Origin: Sporodiniella umbellata
Taxonomy: Eukaryota; Mucoromycota; Mucoromycetes; Mucorales; Rhizopodaceae
Reading direction: 5' to 3'
DNA: 64,000 nucleotides
Assembly (NCBI GenBank): GCA_025677835.1
Contig: JAIXMR010000016.1
Span: forward strand, 1 to 64,000
The stretch's first letter is position 1; each line of letters begins with the position of its first letter. Both the position numbers and the translations under genes were made by a program. Below, piece after piece: positions 35,327 to 47,198 of this stretch. Below the pieces are notes generated by a model. That model did not search any database. It had not been told where the DNA came from and was given only the letters and a program-made list of their open reading frames with translations.

Positions 35327-35851
35327 ATGATGTCTCAATACTATAAAGGCTTAGGTATTACTTCACAAGAGTTAGAAACTTTAAAAGAAGGTAAAGTAAA
35401 AGCTTCTTTAAATTAAAACATTGTTTACTTATGACACTTGACAGTTTTTCAAATGTACGCAAATAAAGGTTACATTAGTCTTGAACAGCTTCGAAGAATT
35501 TTGCTTGAATTAGGCATCAAAGTTTCTATCAAAACTATATCCAGCATACTTGACTTGAACCAAGATCAAAAAATCGATTTTTATGAATTCATGTTGGCTA
35601 TATCCTATTATGTTTCACCTGCCTATCCATCTACTCTTGAAAAACAGGAAAGAGAACTGCTTGCATGCTTTCTCTATTTTGATAAGAACCACGATGGCCG
35701 AATAAGCCAATACGAGCTTGAACAGGCTATGAAAGGACTAAATACACATCTCAGTGCATATGAAATCAAGGAAATGATGCGAACGGCAGACAGCAACAGA
35801 GATGGCTTTGTAGATTTCGAAGAATTCAAGCAGCTGTTGACTTCTAATTAG
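35327..35851 (+). CDS. EF-hand calcium-binding protein (calmodulin-like)
   Basis: Exons 35327-35390 and 35445-35851 join in frame to 156 residues, close to the length of calmodulin, centrin and related proteins. Four EF-hand positions are visible. The first loop (YANKGYISLEQL) is degenerate and probably does not bind calcium. The second (DLNQDQKIDFYEF), third (DKNHDGRISQYEL) and fourth (DSNRDGFVDFEEF) keep acidic ligands at loop positions 1, 3, 5 and 12. The N-terminus (SQYYKGLGITSQELETLKEVF) resembles the calmodulin start. It is too divergent from calmodulin itself; a calmodulin-like or myosin light chain-like role is likely. Two ATGs stand in tandem at the start. Confidence 0.88.
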
Positions 35852-36720
35852 TTGGTCCATTTGTCAAAACTCTCCTTTTCCCTTTTTTATTTTACTGCGT
35901 TTTCACACTCAACATGTTGGGCATTTGAAAAGTTTGCTTACTGTTTGGAACACCATATTTTTTGAAGAAGCTGAAACAAATAATGCAATTGTACTCTAAT
36001 GAGTTACGATCAATTTTCCTTTTTTGTAAATAAAATCCAAACAGTTAGCGTAGAGCTTTTTTTTATAAAGTTTTGTTATGTCAGTTGATGTAACACTATG
36101 GCATAGTTTTTAGGCTTCTCGCTAGATTAGCCTGATACTTTCCAATCGCGAGTACGGCTTTATCAAAAGGTAGTCTCTTCAAACCTTACTATATGCTTTT
36201 CAATAATTTGTGACGTTTTAGTATATGAGTTTCCTTTCAAATAGACCTTAAATATGCTTTCCGAGTGCTGTACAGATGCTCAAAGTTGGTCGGTTTTCTC
36301 TGGCTTGACTTTTTTACAAGCATTCACTTCTATTTACAGTAACAGTAGAAAGCACCAGTAAGCTCGTCAGAAAAAGAAGAAAAAAACCCCAAGAAGGTAT
36401 CAGCATGGATACTGAACTCCATAAAAAAACAGAGCTATTTTTGTAAAGCAGGTAGCATTATACACAAAGATATGAACCCCTGAAAAAAATGTGATTGTCT
36501 GTATTGTTTGATCTATCTAAATATATATATATATGCTTCGATTGAAACTACGGTTGGTGGGTTTTAGCTGATAGTATGTAGCTTTCTAATGCACACCACC
36601 AGGCAGTGTTATTGATAAAAAAAGCTTCCTCAAAATTTTTGTACTGGCAGGTTTTAAAACGTTTTGGTTACAATTTAGCTACGTTTCTAATGGCTCTTTA
36701 GAGAGCGCGGTATACGCTGA
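35852..36720. other. Intergenic region between convergent genes
   Basis: AT-rich 3' flanks of the EF-hand gene and of the minus-strand F-box gene. A short (AT)n tract is near 36521-36532. No gene seen. Confidence 0.5.
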
Positions 36721-38373
36721 TTATTGGTTTATTAAACAGATGTTTCGCGATAAACATATGTAATCGATAATAAGTAGTGTCTGTGCATTGTATAGAGACC
36801 TATCAATAGTGAGAGAAGTTAAGCTAGGACAGTTCTTGACCAAATATGCTATAGAGCCAGCACTGAGTTCGCCTCCTATTACAGATAAATGCTGTAAAGC
36901 CACATGCGGAGAATCCGGCCGGTATGTACCACACTCTAATATATAATGAGTACGCCACGGTAGTCGGGATTTATTGGAAACCAATTTGTTGCAAGAGAAG
37001 CTGATTATTCTGGCGCTTTTAAAATGATCCAAGACACTATCGATACAATGAAAGGATGCAGGCCTAATTATAGACTCAGTTCTGATGAGACCAATCGAGA
37101 CTTTATTAATAAAGCCAACTATTGGTAAAGTAGCTCTTTGTAGATCAGCAAAAGCGGTGGTGTGTTCTTCATCTGGAGCGTAAGGCGAGATAATTGAAAA
37201 CTTGTGGTGCACAATATGTGACGGAAGAAAGTGAGTGTCAGAAAAGGACTGGATATCACTTGGAAAGTCCTGTATATAGTCAATTGCTATAGAAGCAGAA
37301 GTGGAGTACGTATTATACAAGTGTGAAGTCATACACACAAGTGATGTGAGTAGGTTGTCTAGAAAGGCGGGCGTAGTTTCGCCTACTCTAATTCGCAAGT
37401 GTTTTGCCTGCAGTAAAAAGTCGTTTCTCTTTGTTTCATGTTCAGTTGGGGAATAAAATAATTCCAAGATCTCATCCAGAATGATGGCTCGTGAAATCTC
37501 GTCAATAGCTAAATCGACACTATTTTCGTCTCGGCGCCTGAAACCTTGTATGTCAAAGACTACCTTATCTAGTTCCTTGATATTTGTTCGGATATATTCT
37601 AAAATAGGGTGATTTTGACAATGAACAATACAAGCAAACGACTTCAAATGCTTTATAGTAGATGGCTGCACTATCATACTATCTTGTTCAGAGCTGCCAA
37701 GGGTATCTCTTTCGATTCTTGTATACAGCGAAAGATCCTTCAAATTTTTGTTGGTGGATATCATTTTTGTAACATCTGATATTGTAAGACTTAGCGACCT
37801 AGCCCTTATTAAAACGGTCTTCAGATCACCGCATAGCGAGAGGTCGTCGTACACTTTCTGTCTGCTTATTTGATTTGTTGATCCAACTGTGTCTAAAGCG
37901 TAGTGCTCAAGCCGCTTTCCCATTGAAAGAAGAACCGCCCGCGTTACAATCCCGCCGTTAGTATCAGGCATCTTTCTCAACTTTAGCCAAAGTCTATCAA
38001 AATTCAATTCCAACATGTAGTTCCAGTACATTGGAAGATCAAATTGAAGCTCGGTTGTGTTAGGGCAATGCCTCGCAAGTAATTCGAACTCGGTGAAGCA
38101 CATACGGTTCTGCTCTGTGTTTTCTCCCGACCGATAATCAATTCCAAGTTTGATAGACTTTACATTGAGGCCTGGAGAAAGGTTTTTGAAATGGTGTGTG
38201 ATGGAATGCAAAAAGCTTCGAAAATGACTAATTTTTTTAAAAGAAACGTCGATGTATAGCACATCAATAATCGCTCTGTGCCATGACTTGCATAGTGTGA
38301 GACAATTCAAGCGATCATGCCTATCTAAAGAGACTATGATGTTTTTGACGATTTCATAAGGAAGGGAATTCAT
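36721..38373 (-). CDS. F-box protein with LRR-like C-terminus
   Basis: One uninterrupted exon of 550 residues. The first ~45 residues (SLPYEIVKNIIVSLDRHDRLNCL...CKSWHRAIIDVLY) are an F-box, the Skp1-binding module of SCF ubiquitin ligases. The rest shows scattered Leu-rich segments (LKDLSLYTRIER, LQHLSVIGGELS, CPSLTSLTIDRS) like the weak LRRs in the very large F-box families of Mucoromycota. Such proteins choose substrates for ubiquitination; the substrate here cannot be told. The absence of introns contrasts with most genes in the window. Confidence 0.85.
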   Translation of the reverse strand: MNSLPYEIVKNIIVSLDRHDRLNCLTLCKSWHRAIIDVLYIDVSFKKISHFRSFLHSITHHFKNLSPGLNVKSIKLGIDYRSGENTEQNRMCFTEFELLARHCPNTTELQFDLPMYWNYMLELNFDRLWLKLRKMPDTNGGIVTRAVLLSMGKRLEHYALDTVGSTNQISRQKVYDDLSLCGDLKTVLIRARSLSLTISDVTKMISTNKNLKDLSLYTRIERDTLGSSEQDSMIVQPSTIKHLKSFACIVHCQNHPILEYIRTNIKELDKVVFDIQGFRRRDENSVDLAIDEISRAIILDEILELFYSPTEHETKRNDFLLQAKHLRIRVGETTPAFLDNLLTSLVCMTSHLYNTYSTSASIAIDYIQDFPSDIQSFSDTHFLPSHIVHHKFSIISPYAPDEEHTTAFADLQRATLPIVGFINKVSIGLIRTESIIRPASFHCIDSVLDHFKSARIISFSCNKLVSNKSRLPWRTHYILECGTYRPDSPHVALQHLSVIGGELSAGSIAYLVKNCPSLTSLTIDRSLYNAQTLLIIDYICLSRNICLINQ

Positions 38374-38678
38374 TTTATTGTTTTATTTTAAAACAAAGCC
38401 GATATAAATAAAATTCTACTGGACTGTGTAATCTTCTTATTGTCTCGCAAAGTAAACTGTTGTATGGTATTTTTCTACAGAGTGTTATTTTGCATCAAAT
38501 ATATAAGTTCAAGCTTTACCTTAATCGAATTCAATATTATCTGAAGTCCACGAAAAATCTTTACAGTAGCTCTTTCTTAAAAATATTCCTAAGCATAGGC
38601 AAAAATTGTTCTCGTTGTTTTCCTTTTTTCTTTTTTTCTTTGGTGGGTGTACTTGCGAGCGTAAATAGTTAGAATACC
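38374..38678. other. Divergent promoter region of the F-box gene and the RAD51 paralogue
   Basis: 305 nt separate the two divergent start codons, so both promoters lie here. No named binding site is evident. Confidence 0.5.
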
Positions 38679-39915
38679 ATGGAAAGGGAAGGAGCGGTAG
38701 AGCAGCTCGCAAAATCTTTAGGTGTTTACGAAAAGCTGGAAGAAGGTAGAGCTTACTACAAGGTCAAGATTCCTTTGTCTTTTCTAATTCTAGCTTTTTT
38801 CTAAAAACAATGTCAACAGAGGGTTTTGAATCACCTGAGGAAATTTTGCCAAGATCAGCCTCTGATCTCCAGCGCTTACTAAAAGTTGATGCATCAGCTG
38901 TAGAAGATTTGTTTGATGCTGCTGCTATTGAAGCATACGATTGGCGATTGCGAGAACAAACAGGAAAACAACTTGTTGAAACTGAACCAAATAACATTCT
39001 GACCACCGGTGACGATACTTTTGATGCTATACTAGGAGGGGGGATACCGTTGGGTACGATTACAGAAATTGTAGGAGAAAGGTAAAAACGCTACTTTATC
39101 TTTTTTTGTATGTATCTTACTAGGTTTTTCTTGCTTCTGTTCATAGCTCATCCGGTAAAACACAATTGGGAGTACAGCTTTGTTTATCAGTACAAAAACG
39201 CGCTTTGGAAGGGGGCTTGGAAGGATCAGCAGTATATATTCATAGTGAAGGACCATTCCCTTCTATCAGACTTGACCAGCTAGTTGATAAATATGTTGAA
39301 GATGCTCCTGGAGTGAGCGCAGACGATCTAAGAAACCATATTCACACTATACGTGTTACCGACGGGGAGAGTCAATTTCGTGTTCTGGCCTACCAATTAC
39401 CAGCGTTTCTCGAAACGCAACACCAAAACAGTCGTAAAGTTCGGCTAGTTGTGATTGACTCTATAAGTGCTATTTACAGAGGGGATAGTTCTTACAAAAA
39501 GGGCTTTGATAAAATGACAGAAATATGTGAAATTGGCACACGCTTAAAAAAATTAGCAAGCAAATACAACGTGGCAATAGTTGCTATAAACCAAGTAGCT
39601 GATGTGCCTGAAGACTCTTCAAAAGGCAGCGGGTCTACAGACAGCCGCATAGAAGAATGGTTAGATTTTAATCTAGTCAACAACCAAGATAGTCACCAGC
39701 TTGGTTTATTTATCCAGTCATTGTTAAAAAAGCCTGTGTTGGGCTTACCTTGGCAAAACTCCGTCAATACGCGAATTCGATTGGCTCGATCGCAAATGAT
39801 GAGCAGTTTGCCTACCAAACGTGTTTTTTTTCTTGAATTTTCGCCCAAGAGCATAAGGACAGGTTGCGAAACAATTATAAGCGAATCTGGGATTCACGCC
39901 GTTCTTCCAGAATAA
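38679..39915 (+). CDS. RAD57: RAD51 paralogue (XRCC3/RAD57 type)
   Basis: Recombination mediator ATPase that helps RAD51 load on single-stranded DNA during homologous recombination. Exons 38679-38745, 38820-39081 and 39147-39915 join in frame to 365 residues. The N-terminus has the RAD51-family helix-hairpin pattern (GFESPEEILPRSASDLQRLL). Intron 2 falls in the Walker A motif, which reads GESSSGKTQ (~107-115) after splicing; Walker B is RLVVIDSISAIY. The stretch PVLGLPWQNSVNTRIRL is typical of XRCC3/Rad57 rather than RAD51 itself. The first exon is an inference: using AG at 38819 removes a possible in-frame ATG at 38810, but it restores the usual N-terminal fold; translation from 38810 would give a slightly shorter protein. 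Confidence 0.87.
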
Positions 39916-40055
39916 AAAATGAAGCAATATACCCCATATATAACTCTTTTTTTTTTTTTTTTTTTTGGAATGTTAGCATAGTAACTGTGATATTTAAGGT
40001 AAACTTCCAGTTTATTATCTTCTTTCTCTCTCTTTATATTTGTTTTGGCTATATA

Positions 40056-41435
40056 ATGGAGGCATTTGAAATTTGGGCAAAAGAAAATAAAATTGTAACA
40101 GATGGAATAGTAATAAAATCAACAAAACACTCAGGAAATGGCTTGTATAGTTTACAGCCTATAAGCAAAGAGACACAGATTGCTTATATACCTTCGTCGC
40201 TCATTCTTTCTTCTACTCAAGTGCTGGAATTAGATTCCCAATTTAGCGATCCAGTATTTCAATATTTCATTCAAAAATATGAAATGACTGTAGAAGAGGC
40301 GAAAGAGTTTGCTGCTGAACAAGAGCGTATTGTTTTATCCCTCTTCTTGATTTACTACAGATTCTTTTCATCGTCAAAAAACAGTTTCTGGACCCCGTAC
40401 ATAGATGTTCTACCCAGTTTCGAGTTTTTCAAAAACAGTCATGTACTGTTCAACACTTCTTCCGTTCGTGGAACTTGCTTAGAAAACCCAGTGGAGGCTA
40501 AATGGAATAGTCTGAAAAGAGAACAAGAAGAGATTGAAAGTATAGAGCAAGATAGCTGGCTGCAAAAAATAGAGTTGAGTATGTATATCTGGGCTAATTG
40601 TGTGTTCTGGTCTCGTGCTGTTGGTGTGGGCGAGAGTAGTGGTGGCAGCGGTATGGCTCTAGTTCCATTTTTCGATCTAGCAAACCATTCTTTTGTAGAT
40701 CCCAACATCCGTTGGGAAATTACTGACAACGGAGGTCTTGCACTGTTAACAACAAAAGAAGTGAAAGAAAAAAATCAAGAGCTGTCTCTTTTCTATGGAT
40801 CCAAGTCTAATCAAGAGTTACTTTTTATACATGGATTTTGTGTTGAAGGCAATCCTGAACCATCCCGTATCACTCTTCCAATCATAGGCTTTTTTGATTT
40901 TCAAAGTGAGGAAGATGTCTATAAAATACAATGGCTAAAATCTGTTGGGGGACACCCAACATTAACAATGATTAGAAAAGAAGATTTAGTTTCTACAGAG
41001 GACAAGCTTTTATCAAGCGGTTGGACAATGGGATCTTTAGCAGCCCTATACCTTATTTGCTTATTGTATGAAGACGATTTGTCATTTAAAGAGGCCCCAG
41101 AAGATCATGAATTACCAATGTTACTTGTGCTTAACAAAAAACCCATACAAGATTTAAATGACCTTTACTTTACAGTGAGACAGCTAAAAATATTTCCTAT
41201 CATTCAGCTTCGAGCCTCTATACTTTTAACGCAAGCTTTGGAGTACCAACTTCATCAGAATACCGAGAATTGTAGTCCTACAGTTCCAAAGCCTTTAGAG
41301 ATACACGTTTCTTTATATAGAGCCGAAGAGTATATGGCTATACAGATAGCCCTCACTGAAACAAACGCTCTGCAGAAACAACTCTCGATAAACGAAGATG
41401 TCCAGTCATACTTGGAACACCAAAAGGAACAATAG
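40056..41435 (+). CDS. SET-domain protein methyltransferase (SETD3/RKM/LSMT-like)
   Basis: Single exon, 459 residues. The split SET fold of the Rubisco-LSMT/SETD3/RKM group is visible: GNGLYSLQPISKETQIAYIP at the start, a helical insert (SFWTPYIDVLP, typical of the family), VPFFDLANHSF holding the conserved NHS motif, and ELSLFYGSKSNQELLFIHGF with the SAM-binding/catalytic Tyr region. A C-terminal helical substrate-binding part follows (LRASILLTQALEY). Such enzymes methylate lysine (ribosomal proteins, elongation factors) or histidine (actin) in the cytosol. The target cannot be assigned. The open frame extends upstream in frame, but the T-rich stretch before ATG 40056 argues for that start. 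It lies 140 nt downstream of the RAD51 paralogue on the same strand. Confidence 0.9.
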   Translation: MEAFEIWAKENKIVTDGIVIKSTKHSGNGLYSLQPISKETQIAYIPSSLILSSTQVLELDSQFSDPVFQYFIQKYEMTVEEAKEFAAEQERIVLSLFLIYYRFFSSSKNSFWTPYIDVLPSFEFFKNSHVLFNTSSVRGTCLENPVEAKWNSLKREQEEIESIEQDSWLQKIELSMYIWANCVFWSRAVGVGESSGGSGMALVPFFDLANHSFVDPNIRWEITDNGGLALLTTKEVKEKNQELSLFYGSKSNQELLFIHGFCVEGNPEPSRITLPIIGFFDFQSEEDVYKIQWLKSVGGHPTLTMIRKEDLVSTEDKLLSSGWTMGSLAALYLICLLYEDDLSFKEAPEDHELPMLLVLNKKPIQDLNDLYFTVRQLKIFPIIQLRASILLTQALEYQLHQNTENCSPTVPKPLEIHVSLYRAEEYMAIQIALTETNALQKQLSINEDVQSYLEHQKEQ

Positions 41436-42657
41436 TGAATTTTGTACTGAATGAAAAACTCAATTTTTTTACTCAACACAGTAGCTTTTTTTTCTTTTGC
41501 GCGGCCACTTGTAGGCAGTTACTTTAAATTTTTAAGCTCTCTTATGTGTCAAAGCATTAGTAGAAAGCCTTCGCCAGACCAATCTTCCAGCCTTTAGTTC
41601 AATACCTCCTTAGGAACAATGCGTTGGGTAAGAATGAAGGGGTTGCTCAGCGTGTTGTATACAATATTCAGATTGACTTTTGCATTATATCCATTGGCTT
41701 CTTTAGTTTTTTAATTAGTTCATTGAATAAACTCCAGCAAGTTATCACTCAAATAATTTCCCTTTAGATCATCTGCTTATTCTTTCTTTTTTGCGTGTAT
41801 CTAATCTTTTGTCTGATTCCCATCTCTCCGTTTCGTTTGTAAGCTCTTTTGTCGTAAAGCTCCATCACGAGTCAAATAAGATTTACACTTTTTTTTTCAA
41901 GTAGCAAGAAGCCACCATAGAGCGACATCGTTTCAAAAGCGCGCGACATGGTTTCTAAAAATACGACTATCGCTTATAAATAATGGAATTAAACTTGATT
42001 AGCACTGTACGTAGTCTTTGTTTTGCTGAAACAGTTCAAATTACAAACATTTTAAAGTTTTTTTTTTTGACATGCATTATTTCTATCACTATAACTCTTC
42101 TTAAACAAACAGATGTGAAAAATTGAAAAGTAAGGGTATAAAAAAAGTGGTCCTATAAATAAGATCCCCATCCATTCTATTATATATTAACATAAAATTA
42201 AGAGGTGATTTTGACGGTTTCATAGATAGGTAGCAAAAAAAAACATCCTCACTATTGCACATATGTAACAATATAGCATTCGGTTCGATAAACGAAAGTT
42301 TTTTTTTTTTTTTTTTTTTTTGCGAAAAAGGTACGTTGGTGATTTGTGAGCGGATAAGGAAGAGTCCATATATCGTTATCAAGATCGGATAAAGCTCAAA
42401 TATAAAAACAGCAGACAATAAAAGCTATACTATGTTGATGGCCTTAATTTTTATTGCTTTGATCAGAATCAATGGCTAAGTTGTATGTTTTAGAAAACAA
42501 CGAAGACTTTCAAGGGTTTTTTTTTCTCTAAAAGTGTTGTGGTAATATCGGGGCTTGAACAAAAGTCGAAATAAAGTATAAAAGTTTTTTCTTTTTTACT
42601 TCCCTTTTTACTTGGTAAAATCCTCTCTATTCCCTTTCTTCTTTTTGTTTTAAAGGA
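41436..42657. other. 1.2-kb intergenic region
   Basis: No gene seen. Contains T runs near 42059-42068 and 42300-42320. Confidence 0.5.
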
Positions 42658-43128
42658 ATGATAAACAATAGCAACTGCTTAACCCTTGACTCTGATTTCT
42701 CGGACGAACTGATAATAAATGAAGAAAACGAAGAGTTCAAAAGGTCAAACTATTCAAGTAGTGAAGAAGAAGAAGAATATATATTTTATAAACCTGCAGC
42801 GCCCCCACCCTCACCACAAGAACCTTCCATGCTGGAAGCGATTTTCAAAGAGAACAACAAGCCTGCAGTTTTTAAAGAAGAGAGGGGATTTATGGATCAT
42901 GCCCAAACGCTGGACAAGTTGCTACGTAAAACCTTAAATCAACAACAAAACAGCAATAAAATTTGTAAAAAACGAAGGACCTCTTGGACAGCGACTTTAG
43001 AAAAACAGCAAAAGTTTAAAAGCATAATGAAAGCAGCAGCTGGAAGTGCCGATAAGCTCAAAAAGGCCTTGATGATAGACGAAGAAACTTCTTTAGTAAT
43101 CCATGAGTTAAGAGAAATGGGCCTATGA
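42658..43128 (+). CDS. Small acidic, Lys-rich protein of unknown function
   Basis: Single exon of 156 residues. The N-terminal third is acidic (SDFSDELIINEENEEF, then a Glu run), followed by a Pro-rich patch (PAAPPPSPQEP). The C-terminal half is helical and basic (KICKKRRTSWTATLEKQQKF, KAAAGSADKLKKALM). It has no transmembrane segment or signal peptide. I do not recognise the family; the KKRR cluster could be a nuclear localisation signal. The clean start, stop and codon use support a real gene, with polyadenylation-like AATAAA sequences at about 43303 and 43335. Confidence 0.6.
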   Translation: MINNSNCLTLDSDFSDELIINEENEEFKRSNYSSSEEEEEYIFYKPAAPPPSPQEPSMLEAIFKENNKPAVFKEERGFMDHAQTLDKLLRKTLNQQQNSNKICKKRRTSWTATLEKQQKFKSIMKAAAGSADKLKKALMIDEETSLVIHELREMGL

Positions 43129-46066
43129 AAAAGCAAACTCTTGTAAATAGCAACCTAAATATCCATACGCACCTCCCATCCTCTTTTTGGCTCCCCCTGT
43201 CCTTCACTATTTTTTCTCTTATATACACACACTCATATATATAAACACATATTTGCTATATCATTTATTTAACACTAAATACACATCTATACATAAAAAG
43301 AAATAAATTTTGGATTTTTTTTCCTTTTAAGAAAATAAAGAATACAGCGTTTCTCATTTGAAAATACACGAATTAAAAAGCCAAAAAAAAAAGTGAAAGC
43401 AACCAATGAAATTTTTTTGTGTGAAGTAAACATTTCCAGCATTTTGTCAGGTACTCACATAGTCCAATTGGCATTGTTTGTATATGGCCAATACCGAGAG
43501 ACCTAGCAATTGCTCAACTAATCAATTGTTAGCGAGTGGCTACACTGATTCTGCTCATTATATTCAAGGGCTGTTCCTTGAAAATTGTATTTGTACTCAT
43601 TAATTACTTTATGCCTTCAAACAATATGACACCATTTAGCCCGAGTTTGTAAAGTGTTTCATTTAGACATAATACACTACAAATTCATTTTGATTAACGT
43701 GACATTTCATAGCATTGGTTTTTGCTTTGTTATTGCCATGATTACCGTTGTTATTGAGTCCTTTGTACTTTAGCAAATTCTGCAATGCATACTAACATAG
43801 CCTCAAAATTGAAATAAAAAACCTATGTCCTGCAACTTAATATGCTTTTTTTTAAACTATTGCCTACATACATCTACTACCAGAAAACGTTTCCTACCTG
43901 AAGAGAACATGAACTACTCAATCGTGGACTTTGTATTCATTTGTTCTGTTCTAATAATATACCAGTAAACAAAAGTCTGTATATTGATACTTTGATACTT
44001 TTGGAAAAAAAATAGAAAAAAAGGGAGGCACAAACTGCAACTGCAACAAAATAATGTTTTAATTACTTAAGTAGTTTCGGATGGAGCATGTCTATTAATT
44101 TACAAACATTAAACCGAAGTTTATTTAAACACTCCGTTTATAGTTCATTTTAAAGTGAGTATGTGATATGTAAAAAGGTAGGTTGCCAATTTGATCAAAA
44201 AGCATACAACATTTTCAAGTCAAGTTTTAGGTTCTCTTTTTTGTAATCTTTTTGGTAACTGTTATTTGTTGTTTTTCCCACCCAAGTCTAGAAAGATCTG
44301 GCTGCTCGAAACGACAAAATAGTGCTTTATGTAATGCGTATATGTATAAACCTTTCAAGACCACCTGGGTTTTAGAAAGCAACGTTACATAAGCATCATA
44401 AAGTCATAAGGTATTGGTGTGTGAACTCCTTAAAGAGGCGTTGTTAGTAACATATATATTCTTAGAGCGTTACTCTCAACTGATGACCTGTGTAAAAAAT
44501 TCTTAAAGCATTTTCTACAATACTAAAAAAATATGCCAACAATTCGTATTTCTTACAATTTGAAACGCTTTCTAAAGTCACCAAATGGCTTTTCGGGTAA
44601 AGAGGGGTTTATTTTAGTATTCAAAGGGTATAAAAGCAACGTACCAAGCAACCAAATTCTAAAGCGTGGGGCTGTATCTATTCCTATCTAAAACATAATG
44701 GTTGTACAGGTTCAGAATATAAGTTTGGCGTTTTATCAAAAGCCTTGTTTCTTTTGATATTTGGGAAAAAGTAAAAAAAAAAAAAAAAAACTATAAACTA
44801 GCGGTAGCTGGCTTTTTGCATATGAACTGGCTCTAAAGCAACAATCACCGGTAACTTTAGACTTGAAATTAAAAGAAAGGTTTATCAAACATGTCCGTGG
44901 GGAAACGATACGCAGAACTAAAGGTTGATCCGTAAAAACTTCTGTCATACCCAAATATTATAGGCCAGCCAGTCTCCAGTGGTAACACTTTCAAAACCTC
45001 CTTTGATCTTGATCAAGAAACAACTTAAGAGTAATATGTGTATATTCCAAGATGTAGAGGTTTCTTTGTTGGAAAAAACAAAAGAAAATAAAAAATATAG
45101 GTGAAAAGCAGCAGTGGAAGTAATTGTCGAATATATTTTAAACAAGAGCTAGTTTACAAGGATTGATTTTTCAAGTTAGTACGTTTGACGCAACTTAGGG
45201 TTTTGATAATTTATGACCGCATATACTGTGTCATGTGTTTCGATTTTGTAAATAAAACTCTATTTTCGCTCTCAAATCATGTGTTCAGGAAAAAGGCAGA
45301 CCCTTTCTAGGGTTTGCTCCTTAAACGACCAATATGTTTGTATTTCATTAAATTTTGTTGTTGAACAAAATACTAGACAAATTGCCCTTTATTAATATAT
45401 CACGTTACCAATTTTTAAATGTTTTATCCAAGTGTTAGCGACTTGGTCAGATTTGTGTTTTGACAAGTTTATTTACTCTTTATTTGCAAAAAAAAAAAAG
45501 ATGAATTTCTAACTTACTAATATCTAAAATAAACCTGTTTTTATGCTTCTTTCACAACTCGCCTTTCACTGCTTTGAACCAAAAAAACAAGTGAAATATT
45601 ATGGTATTAATTTAATTGGATTGTTTTGGTTTATGCACTAAAAAAAAAGAAAACGGTGTACCATTTAAAATTATCAGCACAATTCACAAAAAGTTTGGCG
45701 TTTCTGCCTCCTATTGTGTTCGCGCAAATCCAAGATAGAAGACCCTGCTTTAGACTGCTTGAGCATGGCGTCTGTATTCAACAGTTTTCCTAATAATGTT
45801 TTGAACAGGATTATATGATAGAAAAATAAATTGGGCCTTTCACTTATCAAGTTTTAGCTTGCTCAAAAGTGGATCTAAGAGAAAGCCAAGCTCAAAAGGC
45901 ACTATCGCTGTACTTTATAGAAAGTGAAGTTACAGATCCTCAGAACAAAACGTCTGAGCAGAAAAAGAGCAATAATCTAGCCAATAAAATTTACCTATTG
46001 TCTAGCCATAAATAACTTTTCAGAATTTAATAGTGGATTCTTCCACAAAAATCATTTCTTTGAAAA
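43129..46066. other. 2.9-kb gene-poor region
   Basis: AT-rich; no open frame with motif or splice structure. The right end is the promoter of the ribosomal protein gene. No RNA gene recognised. Confidence 0.5.
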
Positions 46067-46787
46067 ATGAGGTAAAACATCCATCCATCCATCCATCCAT
46101 CTATGTACCATTGCAAACAACTCATACAAAAAATTCAATAGCAAAGTTAGCGCTTCTGCCGTCAGAGACATTGTCCAAGTTATCCTTAAGGGTGCTGAAG
46201 AGAAGAAACGTAACTTCACTGAAACCATTGAACTCCAAATTGGTTTGAAGAACTACGATCCCCAACGTGATAAGCGTTTCTCTGGTACTATCAAGCTTCC
46301 CAACGTCGCTCGTCCTCGTATGACTGTCTGTGTTCTCGGTGATGCTTTCCACTGTGATCAAGCCAAGGGTGCTGGTATGGAATTCCAATCTGTTGACGAT
46401 CTTAAGAAGCTCAACAAGAACAAGAAGCTTATTAAGAAGCTTGCCAAGAAGTACGATGCTTTCCTTGCTTCCGAAGCTTTGATCAAGCAAATTCCTCGTC
46501 TTTTGGGTCCTGGTCTCCACAAGGTTGGTAAGTTCCCTACCCCCGTCTCTCACAACGACTCTTTGACCGACAAGGCCAACGAAATCCGTGCCACTATCAA
46601 GTTCCAATTGAAGAAGGTTCTCTGTCTCGGTGTTGCTGTTGGTCACGTTGAAATGACTGAAGATGAATTGATTGCTAACATTATGTTGTCTGTCAACTTC
46701 CTCGTCTCTTTGTTGAAGAAGCATTGGCAAAACGTCAAGTCTTTGTACTTGAAGTCTTCCATGGGTCAACCTCAACGTTTGTTCTAA
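46067..46787 (+). CDS. RPL10A: 60S ribosomal protein L10a (uL1)
   Basis: Large-subunit protein of the L1 stalk, which steers deacylated tRNA out of the E site. The body (46142-46787) gives [11 protein letters not shown]...[19 protein letters not shown] (in pieces), [27 protein letters not shown] and the end [10 protein letters not shown], all hallmark uL1 sequences. The start is supplied by a 5-nt exon, ATGAG (46067-46071), spliced to 46142 to read MSKVSAS; total 216 residues, matching the usual 217. Codons are strongly biased to C-ending and GGT/CGT forms, unlike neighbours, as expected for very high expression. The 70-nt intron contains a CATC repeat. A start intron just after the ATG is common in fungal ribosomal protein genes. 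Confidence 0.95.
46079..46101. repeat. CATC tetranucleotide repeat in the L10a intron
   Basis: About five to six CATC units near the 5' end of the single RPL10A intron. Confidence 0.9.
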
Positions 46788-47198
46788 GTTATTAGAACAT
46801 TGAAAAATTATCAAGTAGTGAACAATTATTATCTGACGGTGAACCAAGGTTTGGGACATAGGTGCCTTCATCATTTGGGAGCTCATAACTTGATCTTTTT
46901 CTTTTTTAAAAAATAAACGCCCTTGGGCTGTAAAAAACAATGAAAGTATTGTATCTAATTTCGGAGCGAATTTGCAGTACAATAAATGTACTGACATAGC
47001 ATATTGAAACGACAAGGAAAAAGATTTTGCACCCGAAGCAAATCTAATGACTATTTGCTCTTATTGAGAATATATCTGTTTGTACAGTTTTCGACCAAAA
47101 TGTCAATCTTTGAAGCATGTGTTATCGGGGTTCTATAAGGTGATTTTTTTTTTGAAAAAAGCAATACTATTTCAGTGTTCCCTTTTTCTCAGTATTAA
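46788..47198. other. Intergenic region
   Basis: 3' flank of RPL10A (AATAAA near 46911) and 5' flank of the Mgm1/OPA1 gene; no gene seen. Confidence 0.5.

Noticed and set aside
46122..47015. 297-codon minus-strand open frame over the L10a gene
   Set aside because: Antisense shadow of the strongly biased codons of RPL10A; the plus-strand protein is unmistakable.
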